Under the pieces are notes generated by a model that had not been told where the DNA came from, did not search any database, and saw only the letters and a list, made by a program, of their open reading frames with translations. Shown here piece by piece: positions 8,738 through 17,143 of a stretch of 64,000 bases of DNA (within the stretch, counting starts at the first letter, position 1; each line of letters opens with the position of its first letter). The DNA is from Synechococcus sp. RSCCF101 (GTDB lineage Bacteria; Cyanobacteriota; Cyanobacteriia; PCC-6307; Cyanobiaceae). The stretch is from positions 124,001-188,000 of the forward strand of contig NZ_CP035632.1 of assembly GCF_008807075.1 (NCBI RefSeq). Reading direction: 5' to 3'. The translations under genes were made by a program, and so were the position numbers.

Positions 8738-10312
8738 TCAGCGCCCCGCCGGCCGGCTGGCCCAGTCGGCGGCGTTCACGATCGGGAACAGCCGGTCCTC
8801 CTGCTCCACGGCCGCCAGCCAGGCCTCGTCGATGGAGCCCTCGGCGCCCAGGCTGCCCAGCAGGCGCCAGAAGCGATCGAGATGGCGGTGGATGCGCTGG
8901 CGGGCCAGCTCGGTGGTGGTGCCGGCCTTGAGGATGAAGCTCCAGTCGGACGACTGAGCCAGCAGCAGCTCCCGGGCCGCCTGGGTGAGCCGGCGCCGCT
9001 CCTCCTCGGAGGCCACGCCCCGGTTCACCCGGGCCACCATCGCCGCCGCGGCCCGATGCCACTCGGGAATGATCCAGGCGTTGTTCTCGTTGAGCCAGTA
9101 GTTGTGGTAGCCGCCCTGGCCCCAGCTGGAGGGTGAGGGCTGGCAGAGCTGCAGCTGGGGCGTGCCGCCGAGGCTGTCGCGCAGATGGGTGAGGGGCACG
9201 CCGGCCGCGGCGGACTGACGGAAGAGGGCCGCCAGGAAATCGGGCCCCTCGAACCACCAGTGGCCGAACAGCTCGGCATCGAAGGGTGCCACCAGCAGGG
9301 GCTCCCGTTCCATTGCGCTGCTCAGCCCGCCCAGTTCGCGGCTGCGGCCGGCCAGGTAGTGGGCGGCATGCTCCTCCACCCGCGCGGCGGCGGCGGCGGG
9401 GTCGTAGGGGCGTTTGTCCTCCAGGCGGCTGTTGCGGCCGCTGACCCGATGCAGCTTCAGGCCGAGGGGGCGCCGGTCAGCGATGCCGCGTCGCTGCAGC
9501 GTCTCCTCCTCCAGATCCCAGCCCAGATCGCGGTGGAATTCGCGGTAGAGCGGATCGCCGGGGTAGCCGTCCCGCGCCGACCAGACCGGCAGCGTGGCGG
9601 CGCTGTCCCGCGCGAAGAACGCCACCCCGGCGGGCGAGCAGATCGGGGCGTAGATGCCGTAGCGCGGCCGCGGCCGGGCATGGAGCAGGCCGTGGCCGTC
9701 GAGAACCGCGTAGCGCAGTCCGGCCGCCACCAGCTCCCGGTCGAGCCCCTCGTAGTAGGCGCATTCGGGCAGCCAGATGCCCAGGGGCGGCGACCCCAGC
9801 AGCCGCTGGTGCTCCCGCACGGCGGTGCGCAGCTGGGCCCGCACCGCTTCCGGCACGTCCCGCAGCAGGGGCAGGTAACCGTGGGTGGCGGCGCAGGTGA
9901 GCAGATCGAGCACCCCCTGCTCCTGCAGGGCGCGGAAGCGGGGCAACAGCTGGCCGCGGTGCTCGTGCCAGCCGCTGAGGCTGCGGCTGAGGTGCTGCTG
10001 CAGGTGCTCCGCGGCGTTGTGGAAGGCGGGCGGCGCCAGGGCGAGGAGCTCCTGCCGCTGCTGCAGCCAGGCCGGGAATCCCTGCGCCAGCTCGGGATCG
10101 CTCAGCAGCGACAGCAGGGTGGGCGAGAGACCGATCGAGAGCTTCGGGGCCTGGTGCGGGTCGGCGGCGCTCGCCTCGAGACGGTCGAGAAGCGGCAGAT
10201 AGCACTCCAGCAGGGCCTGGTAGTACCAGTCCTGTTCGAGCGAGCCCGGCTCGCTGCTGCGGACATAGGGGAGGTGGGCATGGAGCACCAGGGCCAGTGC
10301 GCCTGCGGCCAT
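8738..10312 (-). CDS. GH57 1,4-alpha-glucan branching enzyme
   Basis: This family GH57 enzyme makes alpha-1,6 branches in glycogen. The 524-residue protein starts ALALVLHAHLPYVR, the first conserved GH57 region. The nucleophile is Glu183 in GIWLPECAYY and the acid/base is Asp345 in PFDAELFGHWWFEG. LSIGLSPTLL and a C-terminal helical domain with NNAWIIPEWHRA also match GH57 branching enzymes (DUF1957 C-terminal domain). A GH57 4-alpha-glucanotransferase or amylopullulanase is less likely given length and motifs. It is convergent with crtL with no room for a terminator, and divergent from leuA. Confidence 0.9.
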   Translation of the reverse strand: MAAGALALVLHAHLPYVRSSEPGSLEQDWYYQALLECYLPLLDRLEASAADPHQAPKLSIGLSPTLLSLLSDPELAQGFPAWLQQRQELLALAPPAFHNAAEHLQQHLSRSLSGWHEHRGQLLPRFRALQEQGVLDLLTCAATHGYLPLLRDVPEAVRAQLRTAVREHQRLLGSPPLGIWLPECAYYEGLDRELVAAGLRYAVLDGHGLLHARPRPRYGIYAPICSPAGVAFFARDSAATLPVWSARDGYPGDPLYREFHRDLGWDLEEETLQRRGIADRRPLGLKLHRVSGRNSRLEDKRPYDPAAAAARVEEHAAHYLAGRSRELGGLSSAMEREPLLVAPFDAELFGHWWFEGPDFLAALFRQSAAAGVPLTHLRDSLGGTPQLQLCQPSPSSWGQGGYHNYWLNENNAWIIPEWHRAAAAMVARVNRGVASEEERRRLTQAARELLLAQSSDWSFILKAGTTTELARQRIHRHLDRFWRLLGSLGAEGSIDEAWLAAVEQEDRLFPIVNAADWASRPAGR

Positions 10313-10405
10313 GGAGTTCTCCCACTGGAGTGAGCTTACGGTGACGGAGCGGAGGGACAGCCCTTCTACACTCCGCCTATCTCATAGTTGATCCGAGTTG
10401 GGGCC

Positions 10406-12046
10406 ATGGCCAGGGATCCAGGCAGGGTGCTGATCTTCGACACCACGCTCCGGGATGGCGAGCAGTCGCCCGGCGCCAGCCTGAATCTGGAGGAGAAGCT
10501 GGCCATTGCCCAGCAGCTCGCCCGCCTCGGGGTCGACATCATCGAGGCCGGCTTCCCCTTCGCCAGTCCCGGCGATTTCAAGGCCGTGCATCGCATCGCC
10601 GAGGTGGTGGGCCGGGAGCAGGGGCCGGTGATCTGCGGCCTGGCCCGCGCCGCCCGCGGCGACATCAAGGCCTGCGCCGATGCCATCGCACCGGCGGCGC
10701 ACCGCCGCATCCACACCTTCATCGCCACCAGCGACATCCACCTGGAGCACAAGCTGCGCCGCAGCCGCAGCGAGGTGCTCGAAATCATCGGCGAGATGGT
10801 GGCCTACGCCTGCTCGCTGGTGGATGACGTGGAGTTCTCTCCCGAGGATGCCGGCCGCAGCGATCCGGAGTTCCTCTATCCCGCCATCGAGGCGGCCATC
10901 AGCGCCGGCGCCACCACCATCAACATCCCCGACACGGTGGGTTACACCACGCCGGCGGAATTCGGTGCCCTGATCGACGGCATCAACCGCCATGTGCCGA
11001 ACATCGATCGGGCCGTGATCTCCGTGCACGGCCACAACGATCTCGGCCTGGCTGTGGCCAACTTCCTCGAGGCCGTGAAGATGGGCGCGCGTCAGCTGGA
11101 GTGCACGATCAACGGCATCGGCGAGCGGGCCGGCAATGCGGCGCTTGAGGAACTGGTGATGGCGATGCATGTGCGCCGCAGTTACTTCAACCCCTTCCTC
11201 GGCCGTGATGCCGCCAGCAGTGAGCCGCTCACCAATGTGGTGACCGAGGAGATCGCCAAGACCTCCCGCCTGGTGTCGAACCTCACCGGCATGGCGGTGC
11301 AGCCCAACAAGGCGATCGTGGGGGCCAATGCCTTCGCCCACGAATCCGGCATCCATCAGGACGGCGTGCTCAAGAACCGCCTCACCTACGAGATCGTGGA
11401 TGCCCGCACCATCGGTCTGGCCGACAACCGCCTCTCCCTCGGCAAGCTCAGCGGCCGCAGCGCCTTCCGGGCCCGGCTGGAGGAGCTGGGCTATTCGCTC
11501 GAACGCCAGGATCTCGATGAGGCCTTCGCCCGCTTCAAGGATCTGGCCGACCGCAAGCGGGAGATCAGCGACCGCGACCTGGAGGCGATCGTGAGTGAGC
11601 AGGTGCAGCAGCCCGAGGCCCACTACACCCTCACCCATGTGCAGGTGAGCTGCGGCACCACCCTGCTGCCCACGGCCACCGTGACCCTGCGCACCCGCGA
11701 TGGCGCCGATCTGAGTGAGGCCTCCATGGGCACCGGCCCGGTCGATGCCGTCTGCCAGGCGCTCAACCGGCTGGCTCGTGTGCCCAATGACCTGGTGGAA
11801 TTCAGCATCAAGTCCGTCACCGAGGGCATCGATGCCATGGGTGAGGTGACGATCCGGCTGCGCCATCGCAACCAGCTCTATTCCGGCCATGCCGCCGACA
11901 CCGACATCGTGGTGGCCGCGGCCCAGGCGTTCGTGAATGCCCTGAACCGTCTGATGAGCGGCAGTGAGCGGGCCCCGCTCCATCCCCAGAAGGCGGCCCT
12001 CGCCAGTGGCGACCCCCTGCCGGTGGGAGAGCGCCCCGCCCTGTGA
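10406..12046 (+). CDS. leuA: 2-isopropylmalate synthase
   Basis: LeuA condenses acetyl-CoA with 2-oxoisovalerate, the first committed step of leucine synthesis. The 546-residue protein has the HMGL-like signature [16 protein letters not shown] at the start, the metal-binding HxH in [15 protein letters not shown], and [13 protein letters not shown]. The C-terminal leucine-binding regulatory domain is present ([20 protein letters not shown] onward), so feedback inhibition is expected. The ATG at 10406 gives the family start [14 protein letters not shown]; a TTG 18 bases upstream is unlikely. A possible -10 (TACACT) lies near 10366. The downstream permease gene begins inside its stop codon. Confidence 0.96.
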   Translation: MARDPGRVLIFDTTLRDGEQSPGASLNLEEKLAIAQQLARLGVDIIEAGFPFASPGDFKAVHRIAEVVGREQGPVICGLARAARGDIKACADAIAPAAHRRIHTFIATSDIHLEHKLRRSRSEVLEIIGEMVAYACSLVDDVEFSPEDAGRSDPEFLYPAIEAAISAGATTINIPDTVGYTTPAEFGALIDGINRHVPNIDRAVISVHGHNDLGLAVANFLEAVKMGARQLECTINGIGERAGNAALEELVMAMHVRRSYFNPFLGRDAASSEPLTNVVTEEIAKTSRLVSNLTGMAVQPNKAIVGANAFAHESGIHQDGVLKNRLTYEIVDARTIGLADNRLSLGKLSGRSAFRARLEELGYSLERQDLDEAFARFKDLADRKREISDRDLEAIVSEQVQQPEAHYTLTHVQVSCGTTLLPTATVTLRTRDGADLSEASMGTGPVDAVCQALNRLARVPNDLVEFSIKSVTEGIDAMGEVTIRLRHRNQLYSGHAADTDIVVAAAQAFVNALNRLMSGSERAPLHPQKAALASGDPLPVGERPAL

Positions 12047-12885
12047 AGGCCATGGCCCGAATGCGCCGCCATCTGCCGGCGGCGCTGCAGCTGGCGTTTC
12101 TGCTGGCGCTGGCACTGGCGGTGCTGGTGCCCCTGCTCTGGCTGGTGAGCACCTCGCTGAAGGGGCCCGATGAAAACATCTTCACCTCACCGCCGGCGCT
12201 GCTGCCGGCCCAGCCGAGCCTGGCGGCCTACGGCCGTCTGTTCCGCGACAATCCCCTCACCACCTACCTGGTGAACAGCACGGTGGTGAGCGCCCTGGCG
12301 GTGCTGGCCAACCTGCTGTTCTGCTCCCTGGCGGCCTATCCCCTGGCGCGGATGCGCTTTGCCGGGCGGGGTCTGGTGCTGGCCCTGGTGGTGGCCACCA
12401 TCCTGATTCCGTTCCAGGTGGTGATGATTCCGCTTTACCTGCTGATGGTGCAGCTGGGTCTGCGCAACACGCTGCTGGCCCTGATCATTCCCCAGGCGGC
12501 CACCGCCTTCGGGCTCTATCTGATGCGCCAGAGCTTTCTCGGGGTGCCGGTGGAGCTGGAGGAAGCGGCCCGCATCGATGGCTGCAGCAAGCTGGGCGAG
12601 TGGTGGAACGTGATGATCCCGGCTGCCCGCGCCGATCTGATCACCCTGGCGATGTTCGTGTTCATCGGCACCTGGAGTGATTTTCTCTGGCCGCTGGTGA
12701 TCCTCGACGACCCGGCCCTCTACACCCTGCCGCTGGGGCTGCAGCAGCTCGCCAGCAGCTTCTCGCTCGACTGGCGTGTGGTGGCGGCCGGCTCGGTGAT
12801 CTCGATCCTGCCGGTGCTGCTGCTGTTCCTGCTGCTTCAGCGCTACATCCTGCCCAGTGCCACCTCCGATGCGGTGAAGGGCTGA
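12043..12885 (+). CDS. Carbohydrate ABC transporter permease (MalG family)
   Basis: An inner-membrane permease subunit of a type I sugar ABC importer. Its 280 residues carry about six membrane spans and the cytoplasmic EAA loop [25 protein letters not shown] motif that contacts the ATPase. The family includes MalG and cyanobacterial GgtD (glucosylglycerol/sucrose/trehalose uptake). Partner permease, ATPase and binding protein are not in the window, so the substrate is unknown; a compatible-solute or disaccharide role is an inference. The GTG start overlaps the leuA stop by 4 bases; an ATG three codons on (12052) is an alternative. Confidence 0.85.
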   Translation: MKAMARMRRHLPAALQLAFLLALALAVLVPLLWLVSTSLKGPDENIFTSPPALLPAQPSLAAYGRLFRDNPLTTYLVNSTVVSALAVLANLLFCSLAAYPLARMRFAGRGLVLALVVATILIPFQVVMIPLYLLMVQLGLRNTLLALIIPQAATAFGLYLMRQSFLGVPVELEEAARIDGCSKLGEWWNVMIPAARADLITLAMFVFIGTWSDFLWPLVILDDPALYTLPLGLQQLASSFSLDWRVVAAGSVISILPVLLLFLLLQRYILPSATSDAVKG

Positions 12886-12923
12886 GGCTGCTGCAGGGGG
12901 CCCAGGCGAACCGTGGGTCGCGC

Positions 12924-13364
12924 TCAGCGCCAGAGGCCCTCGTCCCAGTCCGGGCTCTTCTCGCTCTCGCTCGGCTCCTCACCCTGCAGATCCCCTGTGC
13001 TCGGCAGCGGTGGCGGCGGCAGGCGCGTGGGTTGCCGGCTCAGCCGGTTTTCGAGGGCATCCAGCCGATCCTCCAGCCGCGTGATCTGCCAGGAGCTGGC
13101 GCCCCCGCTGTCGCTCCGCTCGAGCTCATTGAGGCGGCGGCTGAGGCGCCGCAGCTGGCTGGACATCAGATCGGAGTCTTCACCCTCGCTGCTCTCGTCC
13201 TGCTGCAGCTGCTGCCTCATCTGGCCGAGTTCGCTCTGCTGGCGGCGCATCTGAACCACCACCACCCCCAGCAGCACGGCCAGAGCCGAGCTGAGCATCA
13301 GGGAGAGCAGGGCGACCCAGCGTTCGGGCCGCCGGGCCGGGCGCGGACTGGTGGGAGGGGTCAT
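12924..13364 (-). CDS. Single-span membrane protein with coiled coil (copy A)
   Basis: Family not recognised. The 146-residue protein has a short basic N-terminus (SPRPARRPERW), one membrane span (VALLSLMLSSALAVLLGVVVV) and then a charged heptad-rich stretch (LGQMRQQLQQDESSEGEDSD, RRLSRRLNELER, LEDRLDALENRL) likely to form a coiled coil, ending in a Pro-rich acidic tail. It is last in a minus-strand run of secreted or membrane proteins (15847 down to 12924). A broken relative of its first half lies at 14113-14332, the product of a local tandem duplication. Confidence 0.7.
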   Translation of the reverse strand: MTPPTSPRPARRPERWVALLSLMLSSALAVLLGVVVVQMRRQQSELGQMRQQLQQDESSEGEDSDLMSSQLRRLSRRLNELERSDSGGASSWQITRLEDRLDALENRLSRQPTRLPPPPLPSTGDLQGEEPSESEKSPDWDEGLWR

Positions 13365-13390
13365 GACGCGATGAGGTGTCCCGCTGGGGC

Positions 13391-13858
13391 TCAGTTGCAG
13401 CCCTGCACGGAGATGCGATAGCTGAAGCCGGTGGCTTCCGGGTCCTTGCCGGCGCCCACCTTGAAGTTCACCTGACTCACCTGCTTGCCCGGCACGGCGG
13501 GAAAGGGGCCGAACATCTTGCCGGTGCCCATCGGCGGGGTCATGCTCTGGTTCACCACCTGCAGATTGCTGTTGTCGGTGAATTTGAGATAGGCCTCGAT
13601 CGGATAGGTGCCCTTGCCGGTGGAATCGGCGGTGAAGAAGAGCTTGTAGCGCCGGTAGGGGCGATCCACCGCGAAGTCGGTGTTCCAGTTGGTGCGGCCG
13701 ATCAGAGCCTTCGGCCGTTCCACCCGCTTCTTCACGATCTTGCTGCCGTCACCGCCGATGGGGGTGAGGAAGGTGCAGGTCTCGGCGCGGACCGCGGCGG
13801 CGCTCAGGGGCATGGCAGCGGAGAGGGCCAGGAGGCAGGCGAGAGCGGTGCGTGGCAT
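13391..13858 (-). CDS. Secreted protein of unknown family, copy B
   Basis: Family not recognised. The 155-residue protein begins with a signal peptide (MPRTALACLLALSAAMPLSA, cleavage near VRA-ET). The mature part contains TCTFLTPIGGDGSKIVKKRV, a beta-rich middle (DRPYRRYKLFFTADST, YPIEAYLKFTDNSNLQVV) and a C-terminal ISVQGCN, giving two cysteines that may pair. It is a paralogue of the protein at 14359-14841 (only scattered changes plus a 5-residue insertion in that copy). The ATG at 13858 is chosen because the signal peptide begins there. Exported to periplasm or beyond. Confidence 0.8.
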   Translation of the reverse strand: MPRTALACLLALSAAMPLSAAAVRAETCTFLTPIGGDGSKIVKKRVERPKALIGRTNWNTDFAVDRPYRRYKLFFTADSTGKGTYPIEAYLKFTDNSNLQVVNQSMTPPMGTGKMFGPFPAVPGKQVSQVNFKVGAGKDPEATGFSYRISVQGCN

Positions 13859-13922
13859 GGGAGGTGGAGAAGGCCGTGGCGAACGGAACGGGTGGGGGCG
13901 GGCGGCGGAGGGGTGCGACGGG

Positions 13923-14332
13923 TCAGGCATCACCGAAGGCCACCAGGCAGGCGGCATTGAGCCATCCGTTGCGGCAGTCGGCGGTCATGTCGTCGGTCAC
14001 GCCATCGTCGCTCACGGCGAAACTCACCACCGAGTCGCTGCTGGGATCCACGGAGCTGCAACAGAGCTCGTCGTCGGTGTTGGGAACCACCACACAGGTG
14101 GTGCTGCTCTCCCGGGAGCTGGCGCCTCCACCGCCGCTGCCGTCGCGTTCGAGCTCGTTGAGACGGCGGCTGAGGCGCTGCAGCTGGCTGGACATCACAT
14201 CGGAGTCCTCACGCTCCGTGCTCTCGTCCTGCTGCAGCTGCTGCCGCATCTGGCCGAGCTGAGCATGAGGGAGAGCAGGGCGCGACCCAGCGTTCGGGCC
14301 CGCCGGGCCAGGCGCGGACTGGAGGGGGGCAT
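13923..14332 (-). pseudogene. Fused remnant of copy A and the tail of the Gly/Arg-rich protein
   Basis: On the minus strand the first part matches the coiled-coil protein at 12924-13364 (LGQMRQQLQQDESTEREDSD). After about base 14113 the frame continues with the C-terminus of the protein at 14903-15847 (VVVPNTDDEL... GWLNAACLVAFGDA). The ATG equivalent to copy A (14332) is out of frame with the rest: about 66 bases between GCCGAG repeats are lost and small indels occur, removing the membrane span. The tail also lacks 14 residues (between two LN pairs). This is the breakpoint product of a tandem duplication, and most likely decayed. The remaining open frame could still be expressed from a non-standard start, but no support is seen. 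Confidence 0.75.
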
Positions 14333-14358
14333 GACGCGATGAGGTGTCCGGCTGGGGC

Positions 14359-14841
14359 TCAGTTGCAGCCCTGCACGGAGATGCGGTAGCTGAATCCGCT
14401 GGCACCGGGATCCTTGGCCGTGCCCACCTTGAAGTTCACCTGGCTGACCTGCTTGCCCGGCACCGCGGGGAAGGGGCCAAACATCTTGCCGGTGCCCATC
14501 GGCGGGGTCATGCTCTGATTCACCACCTGCAGATTGCTGTTGTCGGTGAACTTGAGATAAGCCTCGATCGGATAAGTGCCGGTGTCCGTCGAATCGGCGG
14601 TGAAGAAGAGCTTGTAGCGGCGGTAGGGGCGATCCACGGCGAAATCGGTGTTCCAGTTCGTGCGGCCCAACGCATTGCCCAGTGGCGAAATCTTGGGCCG
14701 CTCGACCCGTTTCTTCACGATCTTGCTGCCGTCTCCGCCGATGGGGGTGAGGAAGGTGCAGGTTTCGGCGCGGACCGCGTCGGCACTCAGGGGCAGGGCG
14801 GCGGCCAGGGTCAGGAGCGAGGCGAGAGCGGTGCGTGGCAT
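14359..14841 (-). CDS. Secreted protein of unknown family, second copy of B
   Basis: The 160-residue paralogue of the protein at 13391-13858. Signal peptide MPRTALASLLTLAAALPLSA, then TCTFLTPIGGDGSKIVKKRV and the same beta-rich core and ISVQGCN end. Differences include an extra five-residue loop (ISPLGNALG around residue 61 against ALIG) and TDTG for TGKG. Both cysteines are kept and the frame is intact, so both copies look functional. It lies between the Gly/Arg-rich gene (upstream) and the fused remnant. The start at 14841 is set by the signal peptide. Confidence 0.8.
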   Translation of the reverse strand: MPRTALASLLTLAAALPLSADAVRAETCTFLTPIGGDGSKIVKKRVERPKISPLGNALGRTNWNTDFAVDRPYRRYKLFFTADSTDTGTYPIEAYLKFTDNSNLQVVNQSMTPPMGTGKMFGPFPAVPGKQVSQVNFKVGTAKDPGASGFSYRISVQGCN

Positions 14842-14902
14842 GAGGGTCTGCAGAAGGCCGTGACGACCGGAACGGATGGGAGCGGCGGAGGGGTGCGACG
14901 GA

Positions 14903-15847
14903 TCAGGCGTCCCCGAAGGCCACCTGGCAGGCGGCGTTGAGCAGCTCGGCTTCACTGGGGCTCACGGGCGGGGCGCCATTGAGCCATCCGTTGCGACAGT
15001 CGGCGGTCATGTCGTAAGTGATGCCATCGTCGCTCACGGCGAAGCTCACCACCGAGTCGCTGCTGGGCTGCACGGAACCGTAGTAAAGCTCGTAGTCGGT
15101 GTTGGGAACCACCACATAGGTGGTGCTGCTCTCCACCGCCTCATCCACGGCGTTGTTGATGATCGAGGCGGTGGCCAGGGTGCCGATGCCCCAGGCGGCG
15201 GCGCTGGCGCCCCACCAGCCCCAGGAGGGGGTGCGCCAGCCGCCGTACCAGCCGGTGTTCCAGGGGCGCGCGGCACCCCAGCCCACCCGTGCCCAGCCGG
15301 GACGCACATTGACGTTGTCGATGTTGACGGTCCGGTCCCAGTTGCGGCGATTGCCATCCCAGTCGCCACGACGATTGATGTCGCGATTGATGTCGCGGTT
15401 GACGTTCCGGTTGATGTCGCGAGACACGTCCCGGTTCACCGAGCGGTTGCCGCTGCGATTCACCGGACGATTGGCCGGCCGGGTGGCGGCCCGGTTGACC
15501 GATCGCGTCCCGCCGCGGTTCATCGATGGCCGGCTGTTGCCGGCGCTGCGGCTCCAGCCGCCGCTGGGCCGTGAGCCGCCCCGGCCCATGCTGCTGCCGC
15601 TGCGGGAGAAGCCGGAGCGGCCGGTGGAGGGTCTGGAGCGGGCGCGGGAGCGCGATCCGGAGGGCCGGCTCACCGAGCGGCTGCGGCCCCCGCCACCGCG
15701 TCCACCCCCTCCGCGGCGAGCAGCGGCATCTCCGGCATCCAGGGCCATGGGGGCCAGCATGGCCAGCAGCATCCCCAGGCTCAGCAGCCGCCGCACTCGC
15801 GATCCAACGGGCCTGGGTCCGTTCACGATCCTCTGCGCGCTCCTCAT
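14903..15847 (-). CDS. Secreted Gly/Arg/Ser-rich protein with Asn-Arg repeats
   Basis: Family not recognised. Of 314 residues, the N-terminus has a hydrophobic signal (LLSLGMLLAMLAPMALDAGDA), followed by a long Gly/Arg/Ser-rich basic region. Short degenerate repeats then follow, of the type VNRD/INRD/VNRN (about 11 units, 15360-15500). Next comes a Trp/Gly-rich stretch (WGAARPWNTGWYGGW), a hydrophobic Ala/Ile segment, and a Tyr-rich C-terminal domain with VVVPNTDYELYYGSVQ and two cysteines. The architecture suggests a cell-surface or matrix protein. Its ATG overlaps the stop of the upstream gene by 4 bases (ATGA). Confidence 0.72.
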   Translation of the reverse strand: MRSAQRIVNGPRPVGSRVRRLLSLGMLLAMLAPMALDAGDAAARRGGGGRGGGGRSRSVSRPSGSRSRARSRPSTGRSGFSRSGSSMGRGGSRPSGGWSRSAGNSRPSMNRGGTRSVNRAATRPANRPVNRSGNRSVNRDVSRDINRNVNRDINRDINRRGDWDGNRRNWDRTVNIDNVNVRPGWARVGWGAARPWNTGWYGGWRTPSWGWWGASAAAWGIGTLATASIINNAVDEAVESSTTYVVVPNTDYELYYGSVQPSSDSVVSFAVSDDGITYDMTADCRNGWLNGAPPVSPSEAELLNAACQVAFGDA

Positions 15848-16365
15848 CGGGTCAGGGCCTCGCAGCCCTCGTCGTAGCAGGAGGCATTGACGCGGCCATC
15901 CGCCCCGAAGCGGACCATCACCAGGTCGCGTCCATCCAGGGCGGCGCCGCGTTCCTCCTTGATGCTGTTGAGGTAGTTGGCATTGACCACGCACACCTCG
16001 CGGCCCTCAAAGCAGACCGTGTTGGTGGAGAAGCGGGCCGCGGCGTTGCTCAGGGCACTCCAGTTGTCACCGGAGGCATCGAGACGCTCCATCCGCACCA
16101 CCGGGTCCTCACTGATGCGCAGCGTGAGCACCGAAGTGCCGTTGCCGAGGCGGTGCTCGTAGCGGGTGCTGTCGCCGTCATCGCTGGCGAGCACGGTGCA
16201 GGCCACCGGGTCCGCGCCGGCGAGGCTGCAGCTGGTCTCCAGCTCGTAGAGCGCTTCTGCGGCGGCCGACGGCCTGCTCAGGCCACTACCCAGGGCCAGA
16301 GCGGCGGCCAGGCAGGGAAGCATCACCGCGGCATGCGGCGGATGGAGGGCGCGGATCGGAGGCAT
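15844..16365 (-). CDS. Secreted protein of unknown function
   Basis: Family not recognised. The 173-residue protein starts with a likely signal peptide (AAVMLPCLAAALALGSGLS, cleavage near SAAAEA). The mature part has at least six cysteines (TSCSLAGADPVACTV, NTVCFEGREVCVVN, NASCYDEGC), suggesting a disulfide-stabilised exported protein. The end overlaps the start of the Gly/Arg-rich secreted gene by 4 bases, so the two are cotranslated. The ATG at 16365 fits the signal peptide; the open frame extends further upstream but reads as non-coding. Confidence 0.7.
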   Translation of the reverse strand: MPPIRALHPPHAAVMLPCLAAALALGSGLSRPSAAAEALYELETSCSLAGADPVACTVLASDDGDSTRYEHRLGNGTSVLTLRISEDPVVRMERLDASGDNWSALSNAAARFSTNTVCFEGREVCVVNANYLNSIKEERGAALDGRDLVMVRFGADGRVNASCYDEGCEALTR

Positions 16366-16459
16366 GACCGGCAGAACTCCAGGAGGTGACCTCTGAATTG
16401 TGTGCCCGCTGTCCCCAGCTGGCAGCTGCTGTGGTCTGGCGGCCGGTCCCGACCTGGGC

Positions 16460-16856
16460 TCAGTTCCGGCGGATGCAGCGCATGCGGCCGTCGTCCTCCA
16501 CCCGCACCCAGACGCTGCCCGCATTGGCGAAGTTCTGACCGAGGCAGTCCACCGGGCCTCGCTTGGCGAACTTCTGTGACTTGATGTTCTTGCGCCAGCG
16601 CCGTCGCGGGTCGCCGCCGCAGATCACCGGCCGTCCGGTGCGGGGGTCTGAAATCACGATGCCGGGCCCGTCGCTGCCTCCTGCATTGGCGGCGGCGCAT
16701 TCCTTGGCCAGGCCGATCACTTCCGCCACCTTCGCCTTGCGATCCGTTCGATCCACCACGCCCAGGTAGCTGGGAATGGCCACGGCTGAGACCACACCAA
16801 GGATGGCCACCGTGATCAGCAGTTCAACGAGGGTGAATCCCCCAGCGATTCGTGCT
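16460..16856 (-). CDS. Type IV pilin-like protein with a stop codon in its leader
   Basis: The N-terminus reads AGGFTLVELLITVAILGVVS, a textbook class III (type IV pilin/pseudopilin) signal with prepilin peptidase cleavage before Phe and Glu at +5. The mature part (about 125 residues) has a small C-terminal domain with four cysteines (KECAAA, VICGGDP, VDCLGQN, RCIRRN). The natural ATG would be at 16868 (ATG GGC AGT), but the fourth codon is TGA (16859-16857). The frame after it has no ATG or TTG before the cleavage site, and the first GTG (16810) would remove it. Either the gene is freshly inactivated or it starts at a rare codon (ATC at 16850). It would otherwise be exported to a pilus or pseudopilus. 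Confidence 0.65.
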
Positions 16857-17143
16857 CAACTGCCCATGGCGGGTCCTGGTGGAGGTTCCGCCAGGCGAAC
16901 CAGGCTGCTGGGCCTGCCGGAGTGTTGCCGATCAAACCCCGTTGCGCTGGCACGACCGATTCGGTTGATCAGACCACCTTGATCAGACCACCTTCAATCG
17001 CTGGATTCGTGATTATCCGAGTTCACTGCGCGCCCGTGCGTCCGCCATCAGACACTGAAGAACGATCAGGCCTTCTGGATCGAGGACTGCGATGATCGGG
17101 GAGATCGCGATCGCGGACCCACGGGGTGACGCCGGCGGAAGGC

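Larger units (their letters stand above)
13090..15135. repeat. Tandem duplication, two units of about 1.0 kb
   Basis: Unit 1 (about 13090-14112) holds the first two-thirds of copy A, copy B and the tail of the Gly/Arg-rich gene. Unit 2 (about 14113-15135) holds the decayed A, the second B and the genuine tail. The junction near 14113 joins A to the tail. Alignment by eye is clear at both DNA and protein level. Confidence 0.8.

Noticed and set aside
10382..12115. 577-codon minus-strand frame opposite leuA
   Set aside because: Mirror of leuA codons (Gly/His/Ala/Val-rich); leuA on the other strand is unmistakable.
16967..16993. Direct repeat TGATCAGACCACCT twice in tandem
   Set aside because: Two short units only, in a gap between pilin-like and DUF389 genes; no sign of an array, operator symmetry or CRISPR.
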